In this document: positions 21,056 to 31,560 of the stretch, piece after piece
Layout: every line of letters starts with the position of its first letter
How positions within the stretch are numbered: position 1 is the stretch's first letter
Origin: Galerina marginata
Lineage: Eukaryota > Basidiomycota > Agaricomycetes > Agaricales > Galerinaceae
Direction of reading: 5' to 3'
Length of the DNA stretch: 64,000 bases
NCBI GenBank assembly: GCA_023014335.1
Contig: JAECYW010000016.1
Location: 992,001 to 1,056,000 of the forward strand
Made by a program: the position numbers and the translations under genes
Notes under the pieces: generated by a model
Told to the model about the DNA's origin: nothing
What the model saw: only the letters and a program-made list of their open reading frames with translations
Databases searched by the model: none

Positions 21056-23061
21056 ATGGACGGTTCCCTCGATTTTACTGACCAGGTTATCGTCCCTCCC
21101 CGCGTCGAAGCTGCATGCCACGCCATTTGGAACGCGGTCCAACCGCTGCTCGAGTCTATCATGGCTGTTCCGCAGACGTTACTGGGACGCGGTGCCGCGC
21201 TCGAAGTCTTGACGGAACAGCACGGGAACTTGGTATGTCTTCTCTCCTTTTTCACACTCTTTCTGTCTTTGTCTAATCTTTTGTTATGTCTTTACCAGAC
21301 CTTCCTTGGCCAGGTTTACAATCCGCAGGACACGTGTGAGCCCTTCAACGTCCGTCGCCTCCGCAATTGGATATACCATCTCGTTGCCCGTCTACCTCCC
21401 ACTCAACGCGGTCTTTTTATGTCGCTACTCCCTAGTAGCCACCCCGCTCTCTTTTCTCCGGCCGCGGTAAGTTTTTCTCGCTCTTTTTCTGTCTTAAATC
21501 TTTTGACTGACTTTTATCTCATCTTCTTAGAGTGACTTATATCCCATGGAGCTCGTTGAATTCGACCCCCTTTATGAATGCCAATCGACCGTCCGCGAAC
21601 CGTCACCTCTCCCCATGGACCCGGCTGTGTCGACCAGTACTCCGCAGTCAGCTGGCTCTAATTCCGACGAGGGGTCCGGGTCCGAAGACGTTCAAGTTGA
21701 AATTCCCCGGCTTGCTAAACGACCCCGGATTGGTCCGCCCAGTCCTTCATTAAAGCTGGATAGTAAGTCCTTCCGTTTTCTTTCTGTCATTTGTCTAACA
21801 TCTCTAACTTCCTCCTGATCTAGGTATGACACTTATCACTCCCAATGTCCGATCGACCCGCGCGGCTCGTAACGCGGCCCTTGCTGCTGCTGTTCCGGTC
21901 TTTGACGACCCTACCGACGCGGACTTTATTCCGCCACTGCCTCAACCCGCGTCGAAGGACAAATCCCGATCGAAGCCCAAGTCCAAGTCGAACAAGTCGG
22001 CCTCCAAGCAAAAGAAGTCTGTTAGCGCCTCCTCCAAGACGCGTGCTTCCGCCTCTCCTCCAGCTCGCACCATTCAAGAGGCTAGCGTCGTCCGCCACCT
22101 CAACCGACAGATCGCACTCAACACCAATCCCGGGACCGCAATCACGGAGGCGCGCCCCATCAATGTTGAGCAGTTGACTTACGACGAAGTCAAACGTTTG
22201 GCCGCGGACCATCGTCAAGTAAGTCTATTCTTTCTACTTTAATCTTCCTTTCTAATCATTGTTTTATATTCCTTCTAGCCGGACTATAGGTGCCAGTCTT
22301 GCAGGGACTTAGACCGCAAGAACTGCACCTTCCGCGGGCTACATCAGCCGTGTGCGCCGTGCTTCAAATCTAAGCACACTCGCTGCGACTTCCAGCTGAA
22401 GCCGCACGACAAGCTCCGCAGTGGGAACCTTGCTCACGAGGTCGGCGCGGCTTCTCTCGCTCGTACGTCTTTTCCTTGTCATCTGTTTTGTTTTTTAAAA
22501 CATTTTATCTAATCTCTATTCATCTTTATAGGTCTTCGAGAGGTCATTCGGCTCTGCGAAAGGGAAGCTGGGCAACGCGCCCTGCTTGTTTCTGCCATAC
22601 TGATCCACGACACAAAGATCCACGAGTACCACCTGGAGGGCCGCGACATCATCTACGAAATGCTCCGCCGCGACGAGTCCTATAATCTCGAGAAGGTTAT
22701 CCAGAAGAAAGACGGAGTCCTATCCGCTCTCTGGAACGCGTTCCGCTCCGATCCACTCGATTTCGACCCGATGGACGAGTCCTTGTCGGTTTTCACCGGT
22801 AACGCTCCCTTATCCGATTTCCTTCGCTTTGTCCCAGACTCGGTCTCTGAGGACGTTCTCCACGCCCTCAACCCTTGTATCGCGGACGGTTCTTCCGAGG
22901 ACGATACCGACGCCGAGGCTGGACCTTCTGGATCCCGTCCCTCTGGTTCTCGGGTTCGCTATCGGTCTCCTTCTGCCAGCGCTAGCCATTTTGTGGACAT
23001 CGAGGCTGAGGAGGCTAGTTCGGGTGAAGAAAGCGACGACATCATGGAGTTCGACGAGTGA
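21056..23061 (+). CDS. Retroelement cargo protein C1, Cys6 zinc-finger-like (561 aa)
   Basis: Six exons: 21056-21232, 21299-21466, 21531-21762, 21824-22218, 22279-22462, 22532-23061; all phases fit. N-terminal 190 residues include FNVRRLRNWIYHLVARLP; residues about 195-320 are acidic then Lys/Ser-rich (basic, nuclear-localisation-like). Exon 5 begins PDYRCQSCRDLDRKNC and carries six cysteines, C-x2-C-x7-C-x8-C-x2-C-x7-C, like a Zn(II)2Cys6 cluster with relaxed spacing. The C-terminus has IIYEMLRRDES, a LWNAF..DPLDFDPMD segment and an acidic tail. Homologue of C1'. It lies nearest the 3' LTR, opposite in strand to gag-pol. DNA binding is an inference from the Cys pattern; the target is unknown. 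It is intact. Confidence 0.85.
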
Positions 23062-23356
23062 TATGCGCCGCGTCTCTTTCTTGACTCTCTTGTAGCTGTA
23101 ATTCTTTTATAATTGTTTTATAGTCTTTACTTAGATATTTTTCCGAAGCTTTTAATATCTTAAGTACTCTTTGATGTATCTTATATCATTTTTAAAATGC
23201 ATAAAGCTTCTTATCTTGTTCTTTTCTGGTGTTTCTTTTAAGTTTATCCTGTTTCCTAAGTCATCCTATGTGACTTATAATTTTCAAAATTTTATCTGGT
23301 TTTTCTAGTGCCTAAACTTCAGTATGTGTATGAGATAGTATGGGTACGCGACCCTC

Positions 23357-23389
23357 CTCCCCCCAACTTAAATATCAACTGTCCCAGTT
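23357..23389 (-). repeat. Internal hairpin plus polypurine tract between C1 and C2
   Basis: On the gag-pol coding strand the 33 nt (AACTGGGACAGTT hairpin, then a G6-containing purine run) are identical to 2041-2073 of the left element, at the same place between cargo genes, while flanking DNA has diverged. The form is like the terminal tract. It may prime DNA synthesis at a second site, or act as a regulatory element for C1/C2. Confidence 0.72.
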
Positions 23390-23475
23390 GAAGACAAGCT
23401 GAGCGCGTCGGGTGGACAATCCTATTTTAGGCGAAGCCTTCCATGTGGTCATCAAAACCTAGACGCGCCGCGTGC

Positions 23476-23482
23476 TATATAA
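23476..23482 (+). promoter_or_regulatory. TATA box of cargo gene C2
   Basis: TATATAA occurs 36-42 bp upstream of the C2 ATG in GC-rich surroundings. Confidence 0.55.
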
Positions 23483-23517
23483 GACGCGGTGAGGAATTTA
23501 TCTCAAACTCGACCATC

Positions 23518-24319
23518 ATGTCTTCTTCAGAGTCCGTGTCGACATCCAGCTCAGAGGACGAGGACGAGTACCGGCCTTATGATAGAGGCCCGTCCCCTTA
23601 CGTTGGCTATCTGCCGTTCCACTTCATCGAAAGCGACTTATCTTGCTACCCTCTCCATCAACGTCAAAACGCAAGGTGGAGGACAACTTATCGGCGAGCC
23701 CTCGCTCTCCTGTCCGCGGGTTCGCGACGTTTCCGAAGGGAAGAATTACTTCAGGCCATGGACAGCGGCGCGGCGTATACGACTATACCAGTCGCGGCGC
23801 TGAAGTATTGGACTGACTTCATGGTGCGTTTAAGTCCAATAAGGCCGCGTCTGACTTATCTGACATCTTCACCTATCAACTAGGTCATCGTTCCGAAATA
23901 CTTGATTGTGTACGGATCGAAGTTCGCCGATCACTACAATCGTCTATGCAACCACTGGTGTTCTGTCCTAATGGACGCGCCCCATGAAGCTGGCGGCGAG
24001 ACCTGCATCAAGTTTCTGTCCCTGATGACCCGGCCTGATATTCCATCTATGCCAGCCTATAGTTTGGTATGCGAACAAAGCCCGCCTTTCAACGTGGAGC
24101 TGACCTTCTTGTTTATTCAATCAGAATCTTCTAGCTGGTTGGGAGGCCGGCAACGCGGCCATCCGAAAGCGTTTCGCGGTTCCTATTATCAATCTGAACT
24201 TCACTCTTTACCAAGCGACGTTCATCATGGTGCGCCAAGAGCAATATAAGGTGATCATCAAGGCCCTTCAAGCTCACTACACGGAGACATCGGAGACCGT
24301 AGACACGTTCCTTATTTGA
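23518..24319 (+). CDS. Retroelement cargo protein C2 (227 aa), function unknown
   Basis: Three exons (23518-23823, 23884-24066, 24125-24319) join in phase 0. A short Ser/Glu-rich N-terminus (MSSSESVSTSSSEDEDE) precedes a folded-looking region: CYPLHQRQNARW, IPVAALKYWTDFM, VPKYLIVYGSKFADHY, a NHW tryptophan, LMTRPDIPSMPAYS and LLAGWEAGNAAIRKRF. The YGS and RPD-P motifs and both intron positions are shared with C3 and C4, so the three arose by duplication. The homologue in the left element is C2'. No enzyme motif, signal peptide or membrane segment is seen. Its conservation between element families implies selection for a role in the element's life cycle. Confidence 0.82.
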
Positions 24320-24463
24320 GTATTGCACGTAACTGCATGGTGTAGTTCCATCAGAATTTATTATCATGCGTAACATCGGAAGTTTTTCTGATACTTGTCT
24401 GATCCCGAATGCCTGAGCCGCGAACATACAAAGGAGGACGGTAAACTGGAATTAGAACTACCA

Positions 24464-25209
24464 ATGGCAACCGACCCGTCCTTTGCAGTCTTTCCTGGTG
24501 TTCCTTCTTGCGCTGAACTCTATGTTGCCTTGGCACAGAGGACCGCGTACGATCAAGACTACGCGAACGTGATCCAGGACCTTGTCGAAGAGGCACTCGT
24601 TGCTCGTACAATATTCTGTGCCCGCGTGCGCATCACTCGTTACCCGACGGGAGGAATATATCAACCCCCGATGGAAGAGCTGATGGACTGGACCCAAGCT
24701 TTCGTTTGTAATCTTCAAACCCGCATCTTGCTAATCTGTCTAACAATTCTTAACCTGTTCAGGTGCACTTTCCGAAGGAACAAATCGTGTACGGGACACC
24801 AGTAGCGCTTGAATACATCGCCCTCTCGTCTCAGTGGCTGACAGTCCTTAGACATCGTCCCGATAATCGGACCGCGGGCAGTGATTTAATCAATCAGTAC
24901 GGCGGGATTGTTAAGAATATGTTAGACCTTATGGCGGCCCCCCATATCCCCGCTTTCCCAACTCGTCTGTCGGTGCGTTTGTCCGGTTTATTTTTCCTAA
25001 AGTAGGCGCTAACCAAAATCTATCAGACCCTTCATTCCGCATGGGCTTATGGCAACGGCGCGGTAGAGGATGATCATACTAGAGGCTTCACCAGCCTCCT
25101 TGAAGTTGCCGAATTTAATCATTTACATGCTCTGGAATGGGCAATGATCGAACAAGAGACCCGTCCTGGTGGCTCACTTCCACCTGCTCTTCTTCGTAGA
25201 ACCCCGTAG
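24464..25209 (+). CDS. Retroelement cargo protein C3 (210 aa), function unknown
   Basis: Exons 24464-24703, 24763-24972 and 25027-25209 join in phase 0. The start is the ATG at 24464 (MATDPSFAVFPG); the upstream extension begins without ATG. Motifs: PPMEELMDWTQAF, VHFPKEQIVYGTPVALEY, SSQW, YGGIVKNMLDLM, APHIPAFPTRLS, TLHSAWAYGN. Close homologue of C3' (VHF versus LQF; YGTPVALEY versus FGTPVALHF; SQW in both). Paralogue of C2 and C4. No TATA box was recognised close to the start. No known domain was recognised. Confidence 0.82.
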
Positions 25210-25291
25210 ACTCTGTTGTCGACTGTAGTTTCCCAGAAAATATACTTGTCTTCCTCTGTGATTTTTATCTAAATCATGCTTGAGCAAAATC

Positions 25292-25298
25292 TATAAAG
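25292..25298 (+). promoter_or_regulatory. TATA box of cargo gene C4
   Basis: TATAAAG lies about 41-47 bp upstream of the C4 ATG. Confidence 0.55.
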
Positions 25299-25338
25299 CC
25301 AGGCCTAGTAGGGACGCGTCTTTCAGCAAGTTCCCGTT

Positions 25339-25972
25339 ATGGCGGCTATTGATATCTTTGCGTTAGACCCTCCTTCCGCGTCGCTACGCATACAACTCGC
25401 CACCGCCAATGCAGCGTTTGAGGATGCTGTTGCCTACACTGGCTTGGGTCCCGCGAATATTCCATTGGAGGAATTGTTAACGCTTTCCGCAATATTGGTA
25501 CGCGGTCAATTGCTGACCATTTTGCTCCCGTCCTTACTAATAAATTGATAGGTCGAATACAACCCAGACTTTATTACATATGGATCTCTCGTCGGGACCA
25601 TATACATTAAAGTTTTTCAAGTCTGGCACGATGCCACGGTGAATCACCCAGGAGCGGCCCTTATTCCGGGGCGCTTCCAGCAACTCATGCGCAGGCCTGA
25701 TGTGCCGAATCTTTCTGCCTCGTACGGGGTAAGCAACAGGCCCCGTCCCCTTCTAATTAACCTTTACATAACAATATCTGATCATTATTCAGCAATTGTC
25801 CACCATATGGTTGACTAGCAAATTCGAGGTTGTGGCTGAGTTGGCCCGCACACCCATACCCGATGGTGAATTGTTCCGTCTGAATCTGATCAGGATGAAA
25901 GAATGGCATCGTTTGGAACGCGCTCTGAAGCCAATAGTCGAGTTTGGTACGGCTATTGTGCCCTTTGAATAG
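25339..25972 (+). CDS. Retroelement cargo protein C4 (171 aa), function unknown
   Basis: Exons 25339-25497, 25552-25728 and 25793-25972 join in phase 0, the same intron pattern as C2 and C3. Motifs: ANIPLEELLTLSAIL, VEYNPDFITYGSLVG, a QVWHDA tryptophan, LMRRPDVPNLSASYG, then QLSTIWLTSKFEV. It is the shortest of the three paralogues and lacks the acidic N-terminus of C2. Its counterpart in the left element would lie outside the window. No known domain was recognised. Confidence 0.8.
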
Positions 25973-26190
25973 GTAGAGATTTAGTGAATACATGATCACA
26001 CCTCCTACTACGCCCAGAATAGAATCTCGGAGCGCGGACGCGCCGTGATGCCAAGACCGACGATCTTTTCAGGTGACAGAATCAAAGTATATTTCCCCAT
26101 TGAGGTATTTTGTCATAGAGCCTACCATTCGGCGCGTTAAGTAGTAGACGCGTCGGTAGGTCGTTACTTCGTTGTGCAGGACGCTCAAGC

Positions 26191-26197
26191 TATAAGA
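26191..26197 (+). promoter_or_regulatory. TATA-like box of cargo gene C5
   Basis: TATAAGA lies 45-51 bp upstream of the C5 ATG. Confidence 0.45.
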
Positions 26198-26241
26198 GAA
26201 GCGACCAAATTGTTGGTCAATCCCCACTCATCTCTTTGAAA

Positions 26242-27557
26242 ATGCGCGCTGTACTCGATCCCTCTGTTGAGGACGCTGTCCGACAAACTTTTTACATTAT
26301 GCATCATACGACTCCCGAGTCCCCGCATGATAGTCGTTCCGTTGTTTCCTTGTGGAACGGGTTGATTGACGCGGCCAAGTTCATTGTATGTTGCATTTCG
26401 CTATCGATACTGTTTATCTGAATATTAAACTGATCTTCTGCGACCCCTTCATCTAGTCGGGTTGGGTCGAACACCCTCAACTTGTCCAAGACGCGGGCAA
26501 GACCGCTCGGGACATCCCTTTCGGAATTCGTCGTGCCTTCCAGGACTACATGAAGGCATATCCTGGCAAGTTCCAAGAGTACCCTCAAGAATACCGCGCC
26601 ATCGCTCGGCTGTGCCGGTGTATTCAAGAACTTCGCGAGAAAACCGCAGGTCGTGTACGTCCCTGTGCCGTTTTCTATCTTTAACACCTTTGTTAACATC
26701 CTGTCTGATCTTTAGGGTTCCAAGCAAGGTAGTCGTTCTGGCCGGGGCCGAGCTGATGATCAGGAAGACGATCAGGTTCGTTGGCCCGCGTCGCACCGAT
26801 CTTTTTAAGAACCTTACTTATTTTCCTATATCCAATTCAGGATGACACTGAGGAGGTAAGGATACGTCTTAGCCGTCCTTTCGTTACAGGGTTTTTAACT
26901 CGGGCATTCAAGGCTATGGTTGTGGATGACGAGGGGGGGCCTAGCAGTAGCCAAGCTCCTGCCGCTCCCCAAGCACCTACCGCGCCCGCTGCCGATCGCG
27001 TTCTTCGCTTTAAGAAGAAACCCACTCCAGCCAAGGTACGCGTGCCCTCGTCTTCCAAGAGCAAGAAACCTAAGCCTGGAATTGTCCCGAAAGCCTGTGG
27101 AGAAGCGTGCAGACGTAAGTTCAGCTTAACCACTCCATTTCTGGTTTTATTTCTTAATTTGTTATCTTAGACCACCAGGTCGTCTTCTGTACCGGTCCCC
27201 CCCATCAACAAGCGGGCGAGGCCGAACCATCCGTCCCCCGACGGTATGTATTTATCCTGTCTGTTACTTTTCCTTGTTTTGACCAAATGCTTTCTTTCTC
27301 TAGGGGCTCCTTCTGAGCTTCCCGCCGGGTCGCTCCAGGAGGCTCTTGAGATAGCGGCTTCCCCTTCTATTCCGTCGGATGTGGAAGGTATCGACAGACA
27401 GATTAACATGCTGAGTGGAGATTTAAGTGATTACAACTATCAAATTGCTTATAATCTCCGCCAACGTGAATCTGTTCTGGCTGAAATCGCGAAACTCAAA
27501 GAAGCTCGATCTAGTCTGGACGCCCCTGCAGAAGCCGATGAGGAACTGGATGTTTAA
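26242..27557 (+). CDS. Retroelement cargo protein C5, basic linker and C-terminal coiled coil
   Basis: At least seven exons: 26242-26385, 26457-26654, 26716-26775, a 15-nt micro-exon at 26841-26855 (DDTEE), 26913-27114, about 27179-27243, and 27304-27557. The join before the last exon is uncertain by frame; a donor at 27248 fits better than the one at 27244. The N-terminal 115 residues look globular (TTPESPHDSRSVVSLWNG, FGIRRAFQDYMKAYP, YRAIARLCRCIQEL). The middle is Arg/Gly and acidic, then Pro/Ala-rich and Lys-rich with CGEAC. The C-terminus (DRQINMLSGDLSDYNYQIA...) is a predicted coiled coil with heptad-like hydrophobics. It differs from C1-C4. It ends 106 bp from the end of pol, on the opposite strand (tail to tail). 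Function unknown. Confidence 0.72.
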
Positions 27558-27663
27558 TATGTACGCGTACTGGTAGATTTTCAGGTTTTTCCCTTAGTAG
27601 TTCGTTCATCTACCTTAGGCACTTTTCCCCGAAATACCAATTCATTTGTCCGCGTCACACTTA

Positions 27664-30600
27664 TCAATCTGTGTCTTCATCATCAGAGTCCACGCCTAAT
27701 TGAACTTTTTCCAACGCATAGTCTCGTCCTTTGAAGTCTTCTACTTCTTCTGGCATACTCAATATCTTTTCTAGTCCTTCTCTTGTAATGTCAATTAAGT
27801 CTAAAATGTCGCCGGGTACCTCGATCTTTTCACGAGCATAGTACGGGATTACTCTGAATGCTCCGACTTTATGTTGCCAGACGGCCCCGTTCATCTCCGC
27901 CACTACGTATGAACCTCCAATGGTTCGTCTAATGACAATCATAGGACCTAAGTACCGCGGCTTCATTTTTCTGTCTAAGTTATCTTCAACTGTAGTGTTT
28001 CGGACCAGTACTAAACTGCCTGGCTGGAAATCATAATCTTTGATGACCGCGCGATTATCTATCTCATATCGCAGTAATCGCTCATATTTCTGTTGGTCAA
28101 TACGTTCTCTCATCTCTTCTACATGCAGACGGTGCTTTGCCAACGCTTGTGCGCGGAACGCGATTAATTCTTCGTCGGTCATTACCCCAGTTGGAGGTTT
28201 GACTAACCAAGTCGCTTCCTTCACATCTAGCGGTAGTATTGGATTTGCACCTGTGATCATGAAGAATGGGGAACACCCCATCCGTCGGCGAATAGTAATG
28301 CGATCTGCCCATATTACATAGGGTAAGAACCAGAACCATTTGTGGATATTCTTTCCTCCAAGTAACTTGTAAAGCATCTGTCTTACATCCCAATGAGGAC
28401 GCTCCACTGCTCCGTTAGCTTGGGAATTATAAGGTGATATCCTAATGCCTTGAATACCATATTTCTGCTCTAACCATTTGACCGCGGCCAGGAAAGATGG
28501 GCCATTATCAGTCACAAACTCAACTAGACATGCCCATCGACAAATGATATCTTCCCATATCCACATGCCAATAGACCTTCCATCATTCTTTCTAAGGGCG
28601 CGGCCTTCCATCCATGAAGTCATCGCACACCGTCCGTGAGCTATGTATCCGCACTGGTTAGACGCGGGCGTCATATGCATTACATCTGCATGTAAGGTCT
28701 GAAATATGGATGGGGTATGCGTTATTACTGGCTTTATCTTGATCATAGTCTTCTGCCTTTCTTGGCATACATGACAAGTCTTCACAAACCAATTGACATC
28801 CTTTTCCATTTCAGGCCACCAAAACCTCTGTATTAGAAGTTGGTTGGTCGCATAGAATCCTCTATGTCCACCGTGATCATGGGCCGCGGTTAACATGTAC
28901 ATGCGTCTCTCTTTCTCAACGTATAGTCTGTGCTTAGCTCCTTGCCCTCTATGATATAAGCGTCCTTCATAAATAATGAAGCGATTCGCGAAGCGCAAGA
29001 ACTGCTTATATTCCTTTTCTTTAAGACCCGGCGGTCTAAATCTCTTGTTCTTGAACCATTGTAATACCCATGGTATCCTTTTATCTTGGTTGCGAGCACT
29101 ATCCGTTCTATGTTTTTCTGGATACGGACCCGTCTTTTTCTTAAACTGTTCTTCATCTGGTAAAGCGAGCACGTTAACTAATTGTTGTACTACATCACAT
29201 CGCTCTGGTCCTAGCTTCTCTTTATTTGTCGCTAAGTAGCTTTGTAGATGCGTCCGCTCTTGCAAACGAAATATATCTGCTTCCTCTAGTTCTTGTGCGA
29301 AACAGTCTACTGTCCGCGCTATGCCTTTGAGATGTCCTTGGTCGGGCTCGATCAAGTCTACAAACTCAGAGATTGGTGCGGGACGCGTCTCATTAGGATT
29401 AGCTAGCATAATTGCCGGCCCTACGCCTGCTTGCACAAAGACCTCGTCCACTACTTGCTGCGTGAAGCCCTTTCGGTTATCAATCTGATCAAAGAACTCT
29501 TTAATTGGCCTCAAAGGTGGATCGTCAGGGTCCGCGATCACTATTTCGACAGGCCCGTCAGGGTCACCGCCCTCCGGTTCCGTTACCGGCGGCTCAGGGT
29601 CATTAGGTTGTCTATGACGTCTTGATAGACCGTCAGGTCCGAAGGTCTTCCCTGCTTTATGACGTAGTGTGAAGTGATACATTCCGATCTGTTCTATCCA
29701 TCTATTAATTACTGCGTTAGGCATCATGTCGGGATTGTGCAACATTCCGCCTATAAACTGAGCATCAGTTTCCACTACTAGCTTTCGTACACCAATCAAC
29801 CACTTTTTATTTTCTTCTAAAGCTCTCTTTAACCCATACAACTCTCGTTTCGGTTGTGAGTATCGAGCTTCTTGTTCACTTAAAGTGATGGATCCGAACT
29901 TAGCAAAGTAGTGCTTTTTCGGGTTATCTTTATCTTCTTGATAGATATAATAGCCTACCGCGATATATGAAGTGTCAACTGCTAATACCACGGCACCTTG
30001 GCCTTCATAATCTATTGGTTTCAAAGAGTACGCGTTCCGTACCCCGTCCTTGAGCATTTCCATACTCTTTTCTTGATCTGGTCCCCACTCAAAGGGATTA
30101 TTTAGCCGCGTCAATTTTTGTAAATGACGGGCCCGTACAGCGAAGTTCGAAATGTAGGATCTGAGTACGCCGACCGTACCCAAGAAGGCCCGGACGTCCG
30201 ATAGGTCCTTACAAGGGCCCCAGTCCTCTATCACTTTAATGCGTTCAGTAGTCGGTTTCCGTCCTTCTGTTGTGCATAAGTGTCCTACGACGACGATCTC
30301 GTCCGCGCAGATGGTGGACTTGGTTCCTGAAAAGGTACCTCCACAATATTTCATACGCTGTACTATCCTGTTTACATTTTGTACGTGCTCCCATACAAAT
30401 CTTCTAATTCCATCATTTTCCGGTATAGTCTCATAGGACCCGTCCTCTTTCTCATACCTCGACGCTGGGCCGCGTACAGGCACATCATCAATGTACGGAA
30501 TAGTATAAGCAGGAATTTCGGGTTGCAGGATGAACGTAACGTCGTCATGAAAGATTGGAACTGAATTAGTCCAACCCATAGGCAAGGTTACTAACCTCAT

Positions 30601-31560
30601 GGCTCCGTACGGGGTTTGGAAGGTGGTGAGATCCCGGCTGGACTCGTCCAACTGCCTTTCGTCATATCCGACGTAGAGATCAAACATTCCCCCGCATGCT
30701 CTTCCTGCAAAATGCGTAGCTAGGTCCTCTGTAGCAGGTGGTACTCCTGAATGAGCAATGGTGACCGCGTTCAAAGGCTCTAAACTATGTACTATCCTGA
30801 GACTCTTTCCATCTTTCTTAAGTACAGTGAACCATTTAGATCGGAAGGACGAGTTAGACGGCTCATATACCCCTGACTCTCTTTTTGATCTAATAATTTT
30901 GCATACCTCGTCGTACAGGCCTGGGGGAATTGGAATATTCTTATATACCCAAGGCGTGTGCTCGACGGTGGGGATGACGACGGGAGGGAAGAAGTCTTCC
31001 CTGAATTGGCCCCGTTCACTGTCTTCCCAAGCAAACGCACCATTCTGTTCCATCATAAGGTGATGTACTAATTTCCTTTCTTCGGGTAAGAGGAATTCTC
31101 CACTGTGAACTTTATCAAACGCTTTCTGTCTTTCAGCTGTGTACCGTCCCGTCGGTACAAAATCAGGGGGACTCGTGCTTAACTTGGGCATATCTGCTAA
31201 AGGATCTCCCAATATCTCTCTTTTAATCCTAAACTTTTCTGGTAGTTCTGCGTATACAGGTTTTACTTTCAACGCGACCGGTTTATATTTCTTTCCTACA
31301 AATACAGACGCGGCCGGTTCCGTAGTAGGTATACTTTCTCCTTGTTGGAAGAAGGCCTGTACCTTCTTCTTATCTGATATTTCAACTTTTTCTTCTTGTA
31401 TGGCTGCCGATAAAAAGGCATTCCTTACTCCTTCTGTTGTAAACTTGTCTTCTTTAGACAGGGCGTACCCGGCCATTGATAATGTCTGGTTTTCTTCATT
31501 CAGTTCAAATAGAACTGCTACCTCTCCTTGATCCGGGATCAATTCCTCAAGGTTGTCTAA
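27664..31560 (-). CDS. pol: Pol: reverse transcriptase, RNase H, integrase (Ty3/Gypsy)
   Basis: An open frame of 1,298 codons with no ATG at its start; entry is expected by -1 frameshifting from pro. The RT has MFDLYVGYDE (first Asp), LPMGWTNSVPIFHDD and the YIDD catalytic box. RNase H begins VLAVDTSYIAVGYY with ETDAQ further on. Integrase has the HHCC zinc module (HDHGGHRG ... CHVCQERQ), the catalytic Asp in LHADVM, the second in VTDNGPSF and Glu in NGAVERPH, followed by a PRYLGPMIV-type GPY/F-like module. No chromodomain was recognised after it; the tail is acidic (DSDDEDTD). The RT-RH-IN order is that of Ty3/Gypsy. It makes and integrates the element cDNA. No stop or frameshift was seen; likely active. 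Confidence 0.96.
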   Translation of the reverse strand, partial: LDNLEELIPDQGEVAVLFELNEENQTLSMAGYALSKEDKFTTEGVRNAFLSAAIQEEKVEISDKKKVQAFFQQGESIPTTEPAASVFVGKKYKPVALKVKPVYAELPEKFRIKREILGDPLADMPKLSTSPPDFVPTGRYTAERQKAFDKVHSGEFLLPEERKLVHHLMMEQNGAFAWEDSERGQFREDFFPPVVIPTVEHTPWVYKNIPIPPGLYDEVCKIIRSKRESGVYEPSNSSFRSKWFTVLKKDGKSLRIVHSLEPLNAVTIAHSGVPPATEDLATHFAGRACGGMFDLYVGYDERQLDESSRDLTTFQTPYGAMRLVTLPMGWTNSVPIFHDDVTFILQPEIPAYTIPYIDDVPVRGPASRYEKEDGSYETIPENDGIRRFVWEHVQNVNRIVQRMKYCGGTFSGTKSTICADEIVVVGHLCTTEGRKPTTERIKVIEDWGPCKDLSDVRAFLGTVGVLRSYISNFAVRARHLQKLTRLNNPFEWGPDQEKSMEMLKDGVRNAYSLKPIDYEGQGAVVLAVDTSYIAVGYYIYQEDKDNPKKHYFAKFGSITLSEQEARYSQPKRELYGLKRALEENKKWLIGVRKLVVETDAQFIGGMLHNPDMMPNAVINRWIEQIGMYHFTLRHKAGKTFGPDGLSRRHRQPNDPEPPVTEPEGGDPDGPVEIVIADPDDPPLRPIKEFFDQIDNRKGFTQQVVDEVFVQAGVGPAIMLANPNETRPAPISEFVDLIEPDQGHLKGIARTVDCFAQELEEADIFRLQERTHLQSYLATNKEKLGPERCDVVQQLVNVLALPDEEQFKKKTGPYPEKHRTDSARNQDKRIPWVLQWFKNKRFRPPGLKEKEYKQFLRFANRFIIYEGRLYHRGQGAKHRLYVEKERRMYMLTAAHDHGGHRGFYATNQLLIQRFWWPEMEKDVNWFVKTCHVCQERQKTMIKIKPVITHTPSIFQTLHADVMHMTPASNQCGYIAHGRCAMTSWMEGRALRKNDGRSIGMWIWEDIICRWACLVEFVTDNGPSFLAAVKWLEQKYGIQGIRISPYNSQANGAVERPHWDVRQMLYKLLGGKNIHKWFWFLPYVIWADRITIRRRMGCSPFFMITGANPILPLDVKEATWLVKPPTGVMTDEELIAFRAQALAKHRLHVEEMRERIDQQKYERLLRYEIDNRAVIKDYDFQPGSLVLVRNTTVEDNLDRKMKPRYLGPMIVIRRTIGGSYVVAEMNGAVWQHKVGAFRVIPYYAREKIEVPGDILDLIDITREGLEKILSMPEEVEDFKGRDYALEKVQLGVDSDDEDTD

